This document shows, piece by piece, positions 8,673-16,542 of a DNA stretch of 43,912 bases. The stretch lies in assembly GCA_002308915.1 (NCBI GenBank), contig DBWI01000002.1:1-43912 (forward strand), given 5' to 3'. The translations under genes and the position numbers were made by a program. Origin of the DNA: Christensenella sp. UBA1242 (GTDB taxonomy: Bacteria > Bacillota > Clostridia > Christensenellales > UBA1242). Numbering within the stretch: position 1 is the first letter of the stretch; each line of letters starts with the position of its first letter. The notes below the pieces were generated by a model. It saw nothing but the letters and a program-made list of their open reading frames with translations, was not told the origin of the DNA and did not search any database.

Positions 8673-10226
8673 GTGGCTGAGTTTGCTAGATATTATGTTA
8701 TGTTTTTAATAAATCTAGGCAAAAATTTTGCAAGGTTTTTTGTAACTAGATTTAATGCATTTTTGGATGTTTTTAGAGTAGACATTCCAAAGTATTTTAG
8801 TGATTTTATAAAAGCTGCTCCAAGTTTCAATGTTGGATCTTGGATAGTTTTTATTATCACTTTTTTACTTTCTTTAGCATTTATATTCTTCTTGGGATTC
8901 AGAATTGTACAATTACTAAGAAGATATATATTCTTTAGAGCAAAAGAAGTAGAAAAAGACCAGTTATTAGAAGAAATTGCAAAACAAAAAGACAAAGTCG
9001 CAAAATTAACAATAGAAAAGAACCAGATTTATTCAATGAAGATGTCTGGTGGAAAAGTTGTTGATGGTGGCGTAGAAACTGCAAAGAGTGCTGAAGAAGG
9101 CGAAAAAGTTAAAGCAGCAGAAAACTTGCCAATTTTGTATTCTCGTTTTGCAAAGCTTTCAACATTAGATAAAAAATTTGAAGTTGATGAACCATTTATT
9201 GCAACTCCAGATTATGAAAAATTAAAACTTAGTGATATTGTTGATATGTTTGTTAACTATGCAGCATCTCAACAACATTTGTATTATGAAAAAGACGTTA
9301 TCAGAAGTTACTTTGCTGGTATGGCAATAACCAAGGTTATTATCTTGGAAGGTATTTCTGGTACAGGTAAAACAAGTCTTCCTTACGCTATGGGTAAATT
9401 CTTTGAACACAATACAACAATTGTCAGTGTTCAACCATCATGGCGTGATAGAGGTGACTTAATGGGTTACCTAAACGAATTTACAAAGACATTTAATGAA
9501 ACAGATTTCTTGGTTTCTTTGTATGAATCAACATACAGAGAAGACCCATCATTCATTATCCTTGATGAAATGAACTTGGCTCGTATCGAATATTACTTCG
9601 CTGAATTCCTTTCCATTATGGAAATGCCAAATGTTGATGAGTGGAAGATTGATGTTGTTTCTACTCCAAAAGAAGATGACCCAAGACATATTGTAAACGG
9701 AAAAATCTTGGTTCCTCAATCTTTATGGTTTATTGGAACAGCTAACCAAGACGACTCAACATTCACAATTACAGATAAGGTTTACGATAGAGCTGTTGCA
9801 ATTGATTTGAACAAAAAAGCAGACTATTTTGATGCACCTTTAACACCATCATTAAAAGTATCTGCTGACTTCTTGGATTACTTGTTCAAAAAGGCACAAA
9901 AAGAAATTTCAATTTCAAACAAATCAAGAGAAGCTTTAACAAAAATTGATAATTATATGTTTGATAACTTTAATGTTACATTTGGTAACCGTATTTTGAA
10001 ACAAATTAATAACTTTGTTCCAGTTTATGTTGCATGCGGTGGAACAGAAGAAGAAGCTCTTGACTTTATGCTTATGAGCAAAATTTTTAGAAAACTTGGA
10101 ATAATTAACTTGGTATTCTTGAAAAAAGAACTCAATGGACTTATTTCATTGATTGATAGTTTGTTTGGAAAGAATAAACTTGTAAAGAGTATTGATTATA
10201 TCAAAGAATTAATTAGGAAGGCATAA
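8673..10226 (+). CDS. Membrane-anchored McrB-like AAA+ ATPase
   Basis: This is a 517-residue ATPase starting at GTG 8673 behind TAGGAG (8658-8663). The N-terminus is amphipathic and carries a transmembrane helix (about 54-82), then a coiled stretch (about 90-120). The AAA+ module shows Walker A GISGTGKTS (227-235), the McrB-type block VQPSWRDRGDLMGY, Walker B with ILDEMNLA (295-302), and sensor 1 GTANQDD followed by DRA as a candidate arginine finger. LDEMNLA and the PSWRDRGDLMGY block are typical of McrB-related GTPases/ATPases. It lies 2 nt upstream of a DUF2357/McrC-like partner and between two signal peptidases. Its membrane anchor and setting argue against DNA restriction; an energy-driven role in secretion or fibre assembly at the membrane is my inference. 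Confidence 0.8.
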   Translation: MAEFARYYVMFLINLGKNFARFFVTRFNAFLDVFRVDIPKYFSDFIKAAPSFNVGSWIVFIITFLLSLAFIFFLGFRIVQLLRRYIFFRAKEVEKDQLLEEIAKQKDKVAKLTIEKNQIYSMKMSGGKVVDGGVETAKSAEEGEKVKAAENLPILYSRFAKLSTLDKKFEVDEPFIATPDYEKLKLSDIVDMFVNYAASQQHLYYEKDVIRSYFAGMAITKVIILEGISGTGKTSLPYAMGKFFEHNTTIVSVQPSWRDRGDLMGYLNEFTKTFNETDFLVSLYESTYREDPSFIILDEMNLARIEYYFAEFLSIMEMPNVDEWKIDVVSTPKEDDPRHIVNGKILVPQSLWFIGTANQDDSTFTITDKVYDRAVAIDLNKKADYFDAPLTPSLKVSADFLDYLFKKAQKEISISNKSREALTKIDNYMFDNFNVTFGNRILKQINNFVPVYVACGGTEEEALDFMLMSKIFRKLGIINLVFLKKELNGLISLIDSLFGKNKLVKSIDYIKELIRKA

Positions 10227-10228
10227 TT

Positions 10229-11776
10229 ATGGAAAAAACAAATGATAGTATGCCAAATAAAAAGTCAAAAGCTAAAGTTCCTAAAAAATTTAATCGCAAG
10301 TTAGCTGCATCAACTGACTTAAATGAAATTTACAAGTATATAAGCAAAAAATATTCTCAAAGAAGGAATACAAAACTATATAATTCAATATTAAAGGCAC
10401 TTGAGTTTGGCAGAAATAAACTTGCTCAAAATTTTTTTGAACAATCTTTAACAATCAACACCGACTGGATTGATGCAATTCAAGAAGGTCTTATGGCTAT
10501 GTATAAGATTATTGACAAGCCAAAACTTTCTCTAAAAGACGAAAGAGAACTTGTTAAAGTCGAAAAAGCAAAAAGAGTTGATGCAGTTGCTGTTAGACAT
10601 CTTTCAACTCACACACAATACATCAAAGTTGTTCGAGATGATGGCTCTGTTGTTCCTTCTCAAGTTATGACAAGAGAACTTTTGGAAGAAAAGGCAATAT
10701 ACGAAAACAGGTTTTTGTATTCACTTCTTCAAAGAATAAAATCATTTGTTGGAAAAAGATATAATGTTTTAGTTAAATTTGCAAAAGTTAAAAATGACAC
10801 TTCACTTGCATTTTCATCATCATTCCAATATGGCAAAGCTGATGTTGATTGCAGGTTTAACATTGATGTAAAAACACAAAAAGAAGTAAAAGATGGAGAA
10901 GTTGATAATCAAAAAGTACTTGCAAGGCTAGAAAAATTAAGACAACAAATTATGGTTATTGAAGCAAGTCCGTTTATGAATTTAATGAAAAAAGCAAAAC
11001 GTGTTTATCCACCAATTCAAAAAACGAATATATTTATGTCTAATCCAGAATATTCAACTTGTTATAATCTTTGGTTAATTCTTTCTAGTTATGAAACTGT
11101 TGGTTATTCAGTCAATATAATAGAAAAGCAACTTCCATTTGATAATGATTACTATAAGGATCTTGCAAAATTGGTTGCTGCATCTGTTCAAGTTATGCTT
11201 GTTAATAATGAAATTAGAGATGCATTCTATACACAAATTGAGCCATCAAGAAAAACACAAAAAGAATTTAAAGTTCAAAAATCAACCAAATTTTTAACTA
11301 ATGTTTTTGACAGTAAAAAACAAGCATCAACAAAAGATATCAATGCTTACTACTATAACAAGTTAAAATCAATGATTATGGATTTAACAACATTGTCAGA
11401 TGCTCTTGCTGTTTCATCAGAAGAGGGCATACCAAAGAAGGCAATGTTTAGAAGTATTTACAAACAGATTGATACAATCAATACAGAAATGTACACAGAT
11501 ATCTTAAATTTGGAAAGCGAAGAAGAAGTTGTTGATAACAAAGAAGCTCAAACTCAAGATAAAATAAAAGTACAAAAGAAAAAGTATGAAAGATACAAAC
11601 AACTTGCATTATTACGTTCAGAAACAGCAAATAGGGCAAAGAGAAAAGAACAGCTTGAATTTAAAAAACTTGAACGATTAAAAGCAAGGCTCAAAAAAGA
11701 AAAAGAACTAAAGAAAAAAGAAAAATTAAAAGAAAAACAACAAAAAAACACCAAAAAATCATCAAATAAGGAGTAA
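10229..11776 (+). CDS. DUF2357/McrC-like partner of the AAA+ ATPase, apparently nuclease-less
   Basis: This 515-residue soluble protein starts 2 nt after the ATPase gene, with AGGAAGG as its ribosome site. The segment RHLSTHTQYI, the IYENRFLYSLLQRI helix and VYPPIQKTNIFMSNPEYSTCYNLWLI resemble the DUF2357/McrC-type N-terminal region that pairs with McrB-like ATPases. Family members often end in a PD-(D/E)xK nuclease, but I see no D...ExK arrangement here. The C-terminal ~70 residues are a Lys/Glu-rich coiled stretch (KKEKLKEK type). The basic tail contrasts with the acidic tails of the neighbouring peptidase. It probably forms a complex with the ATPase. Family assignment is by motif similarity and is moderate; an alternative is an unrelated adaptor. 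Confidence 0.5.
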   Translation: MEKTNDSMPNKKSKAKVPKKFNRKLAASTDLNEIYKYISKKYSQRRNTKLYNSILKALEFGRNKLAQNFFEQSLTINTDWIDAIQEGLMAMYKIIDKPKLSLKDERELVKVEKAKRVDAVAVRHLSTHTQYIKVVRDDGSVVPSQVMTRELLEEKAIYENRFLYSLLQRIKSFVGKRYNVLVKFAKVKNDTSLAFSSSFQYGKADVDCRFNIDVKTQKEVKDGEVDNQKVLARLEKLRQQIMVIEASPFMNLMKKAKRVYPPIQKTNIFMSNPEYSTCYNLWLILSSYETVGYSVNIIEKQLPFDNDYYKDLAKLVAASVQVMLVNNEIRDAFYTQIEPSRKTQKEFKVQKSTKFLTNVFDSKKQASTKDINAYYYNKLKSMIMDLTTLSDALAVSSEEGIPKKAMFRSIYKQIDTINTEMYTDILNLESEEEVVDNKEAQTQDKIKVQKKKYERYKQLALLRSETANRAKRKEQLEFKKLERLKARLKKEKELKKKEKLKEKQQKNTKKSSNKE

Positions 11777-11783
11777 TTTTTGA

Positions 11784-12539
11784 ATGTCAGATAGTGCTAG
11801 CGCAAAAAAAAGCAACAAAATATCAAAAATTGTTGGAATAGTTTCAACTATTTTTTGTGTGCTTTGCGTTGGCATTTTATTATATTCAACAATCTCTTAT
11901 TCTCAAACTGGGCTGGTTAACTTTTTTGGATATTCATTTCATGTAATACAATCACCATCAATGGAACCAGAAATCAAGGTTGGAGATTTGGTTATTGTCA
12001 AAAAAGTATCTTTTGACCAAATTGATATTGGTGATGACATCTTGTTTAAGTGTGAAGACAGCACATCTCAAGTATATGGAAGATTTGTTGTTCACAGAGT
12101 AATAGAAAAAACAGAAACAGAAGGTGTTTACATAACAAAAGGTGTAAACAACCCTGGTCCAGACAAAGTTCCTAGCAAAGCGCAAGGAAAAGTTGTTAGT
12201 GTAAATTCATCACTAGGTGGGTTATTTAGTTTTATGACACAAGGTAGGAGTATACTTTTTGTCATAGCAATATTTGGAGTTGTTATATTTACAGTTATGC
12301 AGCTTTGTTCTGTTATTGCCAATGCTGCAAAACTAAAACAAGAAAAAGACAAAGAAAAACTTGAAAAAGATGATGAGCTTCGTGAACAAATCAAAAAAGA
12401 AGTAGAAGCTGAATTATTAAATAATAATGAAAATAAAGCTGACATTGTTGAAAAAAATGATGTCAATGCAGATAATGTACAAGATAATGCCGAACCTGAT
12501 GACAAAAATGATACACAAACAGGGGGTGATGAAGCATGA
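11784..12539 (+). CDS. SipW-like (ER-type) signal peptidase I, second copy
   Basis: This is a 251-residue signal peptidase. A transmembrane segment (about 15-36) is followed by the catalytic serine in QSPSMEP (S59), GDLVIVKK, and His in VVHRVI (H104), giving the Ser-His arrangement of SipW enzymes; GVNNPGPD is the later conserved block and a second transmembrane segment (about 152-175) follows. The C-terminal ~70 residues are a charged cytoplasmic coil ending in an Asp/Asn-rich stretch. The site AAGGAG (11768-11773) serves ATG 11784. Its stop overlaps the next start by 4 nt (ATGA), tying it to the EAL gene. It is more canonical than the first copy, having SPSMEP where the first has SDSMAKD. 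Confidence 0.9.
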   Translation: MSDSASAKKSNKISKIVGIVSTIFCVLCVGILLYSTISYSQTGLVNFFGYSFHVIQSPSMEPEIKVGDLVIVKKVSFDQIDIGDDILFKCEDSTSQVYGRFVVHRVIEKTETEGVYITKGVNNPGPDKVPSKAQGKVVSVNSSLGGLFSFMTQGRSILFVIAIFGVVIFTVMQLCSVIANAAKLKQEKDKEKLEKDDELREQIKKEVEAELLNNNENKADIVEKNDVNADNVQDNAEPDDKNDTQTGGDEA

Positions 12540-14701
12540 AATATACATTAAAAATTGCAATCACTCTTTTGATTACTGCTGTAATTATGATTGGTATAAT
12601 TTGGGCATTCTCAAGTTCAGAGCGTCAATATGCATTAAATCAATATCTAAAAGTAAATCAAAATACATCAAATTTAATTCAATATTCTGTTAGAGATAAA
12701 ATTTCAACATATACAAATGATGAAAATGAAGTTGATTATGTTGCACTTGTTAATAGTTTGGAAAAGTATGATTTCAATTCAATTTCAATACTTTCAACAA
12801 CAGGTACAGTTTTGGCCTCAACAGATGAAAAAATTAAAGATGCTTACATCTTTAGTCTTGGTGATGAAGGAAAAGAATCATTCTTCAAAAAAGATGGTGC
12901 AAATTTTATCTATAATGGAAATTCTTATTATTTTGCTCAAATAATTAGTAGCGATTACAGAGTAATGTGTGTTATTTTGGAAAGCAAATTGTTGGCAGAA
13001 AAAACAAAAATTTCAGTATTAAATGCCGTAGAAGTAATATTTTTGCTAGTTTGTTTTGGTATTTGTGCATTTTTGTCAATATATTTCTACAAGCAAAAGT
13101 TTAATGTTTTATACAAAGTTAAGCCAGTAAACAATTACACCTTGGCAACAACAAAGCATGGAAGTTTGCTGTATTCGGATAGTAATTTTGAAAAAACATT
13201 TGGCAAGGTTAACTTGCGTGAAAATATTATTGGAAACAAAGTTAATTATGTGGACGAGCTTTCTTCTGGCAGACTTTTGTTGTTTAACTTAAAAGACAAA
13301 GAAGGCACAGACCACAAAGTTGCTTTCAATGTCACAAGTGGATTAGGTGAATATAGATTTGTTGGAAGTGATGTGTCAGACTTTATGGCAGAACACGAAA
13401 ATTTACTTCAAGAACATGAAACTGACTTCCAAACAGGGTTAAAAAATTTAATTCCTTTCCAAAGGGATTGGGAAGATTATATTGAAAACGATAACATCAA
13501 AGATGGTTTAATTTGCTTTATTGGTGTTCAACAATTGGATTATTATAAAATTTTGTATGGCCAAAAGAACTTTATGACAGGATACAGAATTGCATTACAA
13601 AAATTTAGAACATATTTGCTTGAATATGGTGAAACATATACAGTAAATGGTTATAACTTCTTATTTATCAGAAATAAGGAAAATCGTGATAAATTTATTG
13701 CAAACATAAGAAAAGTAAGTGATTATTTGAATCAAAGCATTGATTTGGGTAACAACTTGATTAAACCTGATGTCAGAATGGGTGTTATATTCCTTGCAAA
13801 TGCCAAAAAGGATACAAGACTAGATTATATTTTGAGTGCAGGAAGAAGATCACTTAATGCTGCACTTATAACAGAGCAGGTACCTTATTATATTCAAAGA
13901 TCAACCGACTTTGGTGAAACATCATATCAAGTCGTTACTGCAGAAGAAATTCATGCTCTTATGGATAGGGGTGGAATTGATATTTGGTTCCAACCACAAG
14001 TAAATCCATTCACAGAACATGTTGTTGGTCTTGAAGGTTTGTTTAGAATTATAGATGAAAAAGCAAAGGATGTAAAACCAAGCGACTTTATTGAATCAGC
14101 AGAAAAAAATGGTTGTATTGTTGAGCTTGGTGAATACATTTACAAAAAGTGTATGGATTTTGCTGCTTCAATTCAAGGCTCAGGTGTTACAGTTTCAATT
14201 AATATATCACCAATTCAGTTTATGCAATCTGGTTTTTGTGAAAAGTTTTTGGAAGAATACAACAAGCGTAATCTAAAACCAAATTCAATTCACGTTGAAA
14301 TTTTGGAAAGTACAATGATTTATTCTATTGAAGATGTTATCAACAAACTTAATATTTTCAAAAAGAATGGAATTGCAGTTGAAGTTGACGACTTTGGTAT
14401 TGCATATTCTTGTATGTCATACTTAACAAGGTTGCCAATTAACACATTAAAAATTGATATGGCATTTATCAAAAATATTGTAAGAAGCAATAACGATAAG
14501 ATGCTTGTTAAAAATATCATCAACATCACAAAAGACTTAAAACTAGAATGCGTTGCAGAAGGTGTTGAAACAAAAGAACAATTGGAAATTTTGAAAAAAT
14601 ACGGTTGTGAAATTATTCAAGGCTTTTATTACTCAAAAGCATTGCCTCGTGAACAAGTTTTTGAATATATAAAAAGAATGAATAGTAAGGAGGTAAAATA
14701 A
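12536..14701 (+). CDS. Membrane sensor with degenerate GGDEF and intact-looking EAL c-di-GMP phosphodiesterase
   Basis: This is a 721-residue protein. Transmembrane helices at about 8-27 and 162-182 enclose a ~130-residue extracytoplasmic sensor, possibly Cache-like. The GGDEF-like domain (about 295-440) has no GGDEF motif (VNGYNFLF stands in its place), so no cyclase activity is expected. The EAL domain (about 475-715) has E500 (LEGLFRI), SINISP Asn, VEILEST Glu, D618/D619 (VDDFG), LKID Lys, AEGVE Glu (E675) and IIQGF Gln, the usual catalytic set. It should hydrolyse c-di-GMP to pGpG, lowering the ligand of the riboswitch at the head of this locus. It overlaps the preceding signal peptidase gene by 4 nt and the next EAL gene by 1 nt. 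Confidence 0.9.
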   Translation: MKYTLKIAITLLITAVIMIGIIWAFSSSERQYALNQYLKVNQNTSNLIQYSVRDKISTYTNDENEVDYVALVNSLEKYDFNSISILSTTGTVLASTDEKIKDAYIFSLGDEGKESFFKKDGANFIYNGNSYYFAQIISSDYRVMCVILESKLLAEKTKISVLNAVEVIFLLVCFGICAFLSIYFYKQKFNVLYKVKPVNNYTLATTKHGSLLYSDSNFEKTFGKVNLRENIIGNKVNYVDELSSGRLLLFNLKDKEGTDHKVAFNVTSGLGEYRFVGSDVSDFMAEHENLLQEHETDFQTGLKNLIPFQRDWEDYIENDNIKDGLICFIGVQQLDYYKILYGQKNFMTGYRIALQKFRTYLLEYGETYTVNGYNFLFIRNKENRDKFIANIRKVSDYLNQSIDLGNNLIKPDVRMGVIFLANAKKDTRLDYILSAGRRSLNAALITEQVPYYIQRSTDFGETSYQVVTAEEIHALMDRGGIDIWFQPQVNPFTEHVVGLEGLFRIIDEKAKDVKPSDFIESAEKNGCIVELGEYIYKKCMDFAASIQGSGVTVSINISPIQFMQSGFCEKFLEEYNKRNLKPNSIHVEILESTMIYSIEDVINKLNIFKKNGIAVEVDDFGIAYSCMSYLTRLPINTLKIDMAFIKNIVRSNNDKMLVKNIINITKDLKLECVAEGVETKEQLEILKKYGCEIIQGFYYSKALPREQVFEYIKRMNSKEVK

Positions 14702-16446
14702 TGAATAGTGGTATGAATATGCTTTTAGCCACTGGTGGTGGTGAGTTAGACCTTGATACAAGTGCATATATTATTTTTACAATACTTGGTATTATTGTAT
14801 TAATTTTGTTAACTGTATTTTTAGTTTTTAGGGTAAAAAAGGACTATTATATTGCAAAGTACTTGGGATATGATAAAGGACTTATGCCATTAGATAGATT
14901 CAAAGTTGTTGCAAACAAAATTGGAAAATTAAAAACAAAAAACCTTAAATATGGTATGTTCCAAATTGATATAAGAAAATATGAAGAATTAAAGAACACA
15001 CTTGGTGAAGAACAACTAAAAGTAATCATAAGTGAAATGTCTGCAATAATGCAAAAGTTAGTTCCTTATGGTATAAGAATGACAAATGTTGACAAATCAT
15101 TTTATTTAATTATGTTGCTTAACGAAGAACACACACTCGAAAATTTGTGTCGTCTTATGATAAATAATCTTTCAAAGCATTATGAACTTGGCGAAAGTAT
15201 GACAGTTGAAGTAAATGTCAATGCTGCAGCTGGAAATATTCCAGAAGCAGGAAGTACTTTTGATGAGTTAATTAAAGCAATGGAACAAACAATGGTTCTT
15301 TCTAAGCGTCAAGGTGAAAACTATTATGTTCTTTATAATGTAAGATATTCAAATGAACAAACAACAGAGTATCAATATTATCAAGAAATTAGAGAAGCCA
15401 TAGGAAACAAAGAGTTTATTTTGCACTATCAACCAATTGTTGAAACAAATAACTTTGAAGTTGTTGGTTCAGAATCTTTGATTAGATGGGCACACAAAAC
15501 AAAAGGTATTTTGCCACCAAAAGAGTTCTTGTCTTATATGGAGCAAACAGGTGATATCAACTGGGTTGGTATGTGGTGCGTTGAGCAAATGATTGAACAA
15601 AAGAATATTTGGAGCGCAGAGTGCGACAAACAATTTACTGTTTCATGTAACTTGTCAGAAAAGCAAATTCTTAACTCTCAATTATTGTCAGAATTTAGAA
15701 AAATAATTAAAAAATCAAAAATTGATGCATCAAACTTGGCATTTGAAATTTCTGATATTGGAATGTACAATATCTCTGATATTGTAAAAACAAATATTGA
15801 TGGTTTAGCTGCACTTGGATGCAAAATATTTATTGATGATTTTGGTAACAGATTTTCATCTCCAACTGGATTATTAGATTTACCAATTGATGGTATCAAA
15901 ATTGGTAGACAATTCTGGAAGAAAATTGACACATCAAATATTGTAAAAAATACAATTAATATTTTGGTTGACTATGCAAAAGAAAAAGGTATTATGCTTG
16001 TTGCAGTTGGTGTAGAAAATAGGGAAGAAATGAATAATTTAAGAACTATTGGTATCAACTATATGCAAGGTTTCTTGTTCTCTAAGCAAAAAGATCCAAG
16101 CGACTTTATTTCTGATGTTATGTTCACTCCTTGGGTGGCAAATCTTAAGAGAAAGCCAACAAAACCAACAGATGAAGATAAAAAAGAAGTAGAAAAGCCA
16201 AAATCAAAAGCAGCAAAAGAAGAAAATTCAACCGAAGAACTACCAGCAGAAGAAAAACCTGAAGAAGTTAAATTAGAAGAAAAACCAGAAGAAAAGGTAG
16301 AAGAAAAAACAGAAGTTGAAGCTGTTGAAGTTGCAGAAGACAAAGAAGAAGCTCCAAAAGAGACAAAGAAGACTACAAGGACAAAAAGTAGTACAAAGAG
16401 CAGCACAACAACCACAAAGAAAAAAGCAACAGATACAGATAAATAA
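14701..16446 (+). CDS. Membrane EAL-domain protein, probably catalytically impaired c-di-GMP binder
   Basis: This 581-residue protein starts in a TAATG overlap with the preceding gene, behind AAGGAGG. One transmembrane helix (about 22-44) leads to a degenerate GGDEF-like domain (about 75-215) with no GGDEF motif, and an EAL domain (about 230-485). The EAL domain keeps E258 (SESLIRW), SCNLSE Asn, FEISDI Glu, D379/D380 (IDDFG) and MQGF Gln, but AEGVE has become AVGVE (V436 for Glu) and KID has become KIG. Loss of that glutamate, the catalytic base position in studied EAL enzymes, suggests a sensor or effector and not an enzyme. A ~100-residue Glu/Lys/Thr-rich C-terminal tail resembles those on the two signal peptidases. 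It is the last gene of the locus. Confidence 0.88.
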   Translation: MNSGMNMLLATGGGELDLDTSAYIIFTILGIIVLILLTVFLVFRVKKDYYIAKYLGYDKGLMPLDRFKVVANKIGKLKTKNLKYGMFQIDIRKYEELKNTLGEEQLKVIISEMSAIMQKLVPYGIRMTNVDKSFYLIMLLNEEHTLENLCRLMINNLSKHYELGESMTVEVNVNAAAGNIPEAGSTFDELIKAMEQTMVLSKRQGENYYVLYNVRYSNEQTTEYQYYQEIREAIGNKEFILHYQPIVETNNFEVVGSESLIRWAHKTKGILPPKEFLSYMEQTGDINWVGMWCVEQMIEQKNIWSAECDKQFTVSCNLSEKQILNSQLLSEFRKIIKKSKIDASNLAFEISDIGMYNISDIVKTNIDGLAALGCKIFIDDFGNRFSSPTGLLDLPIDGIKIGRQFWKKIDTSNIVKNTINILVDYAKEKGIMLVAVGVENREEMNNLRTIGINYMQGFLFSKQKDPSDFISDVMFTPWVANLKRKPTKPTDEDKKEVEKPKSKAAKEENSTEELPAEEKPEEVKLEEKPEEKVEEKTEVEAVEVAEDKEEAPKETKKTTRTKSSTKSSTTTTKKKATDTDK

Positions 16447-16453
16447 TTATTTT

Positions 16454-16482
16454 AAAAAACTCTATTATCATAGAGTTTTTTT
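16454..16482 (+). terminator. Intrinsic terminator of the surface operon
   Basis: AAAAAACTCTA (16454-16464) pairs with TAGAGTTTTTT around TTATCA, followed by T residues, 8 nt after the last EAL gene. Confidence 0.85.
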
Positions 16483-16484
16483 AT

Positions 16485-16514
16485 TTGACTTTATTGTGCT
16501 ATGTTTTGTAAACT
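16485..16514 (+). promoter_or_regulatory. Weak candidate promoter of the decarboxylase gene
   Basis: TTGACT (16485-16490) and TAAACT (16509-16514) are 18 nt apart. If used, the transcript would begin near 16520, downstream of the in-frame ATG at 16501, supporting the TTG start at 16543. Confidence 0.4.
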
Positions 16515-16542
16515 TATTGAGAATCAAAAAGGAAGTGTAATT

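Noticed and set aside
8673..11776. McrBC-type restriction or defence module
   Set aside because: The ATPase is membrane-anchored, its partner shows no nuclease motif, no methylase or other defence gene is near, and both neighbours are signal peptidases.
16059..16415. 118-codon minus-strand frame rich in Ser/Phe
   Set aside because: Shadow of the Glu/Lys-rich tail of the second EAL protein.
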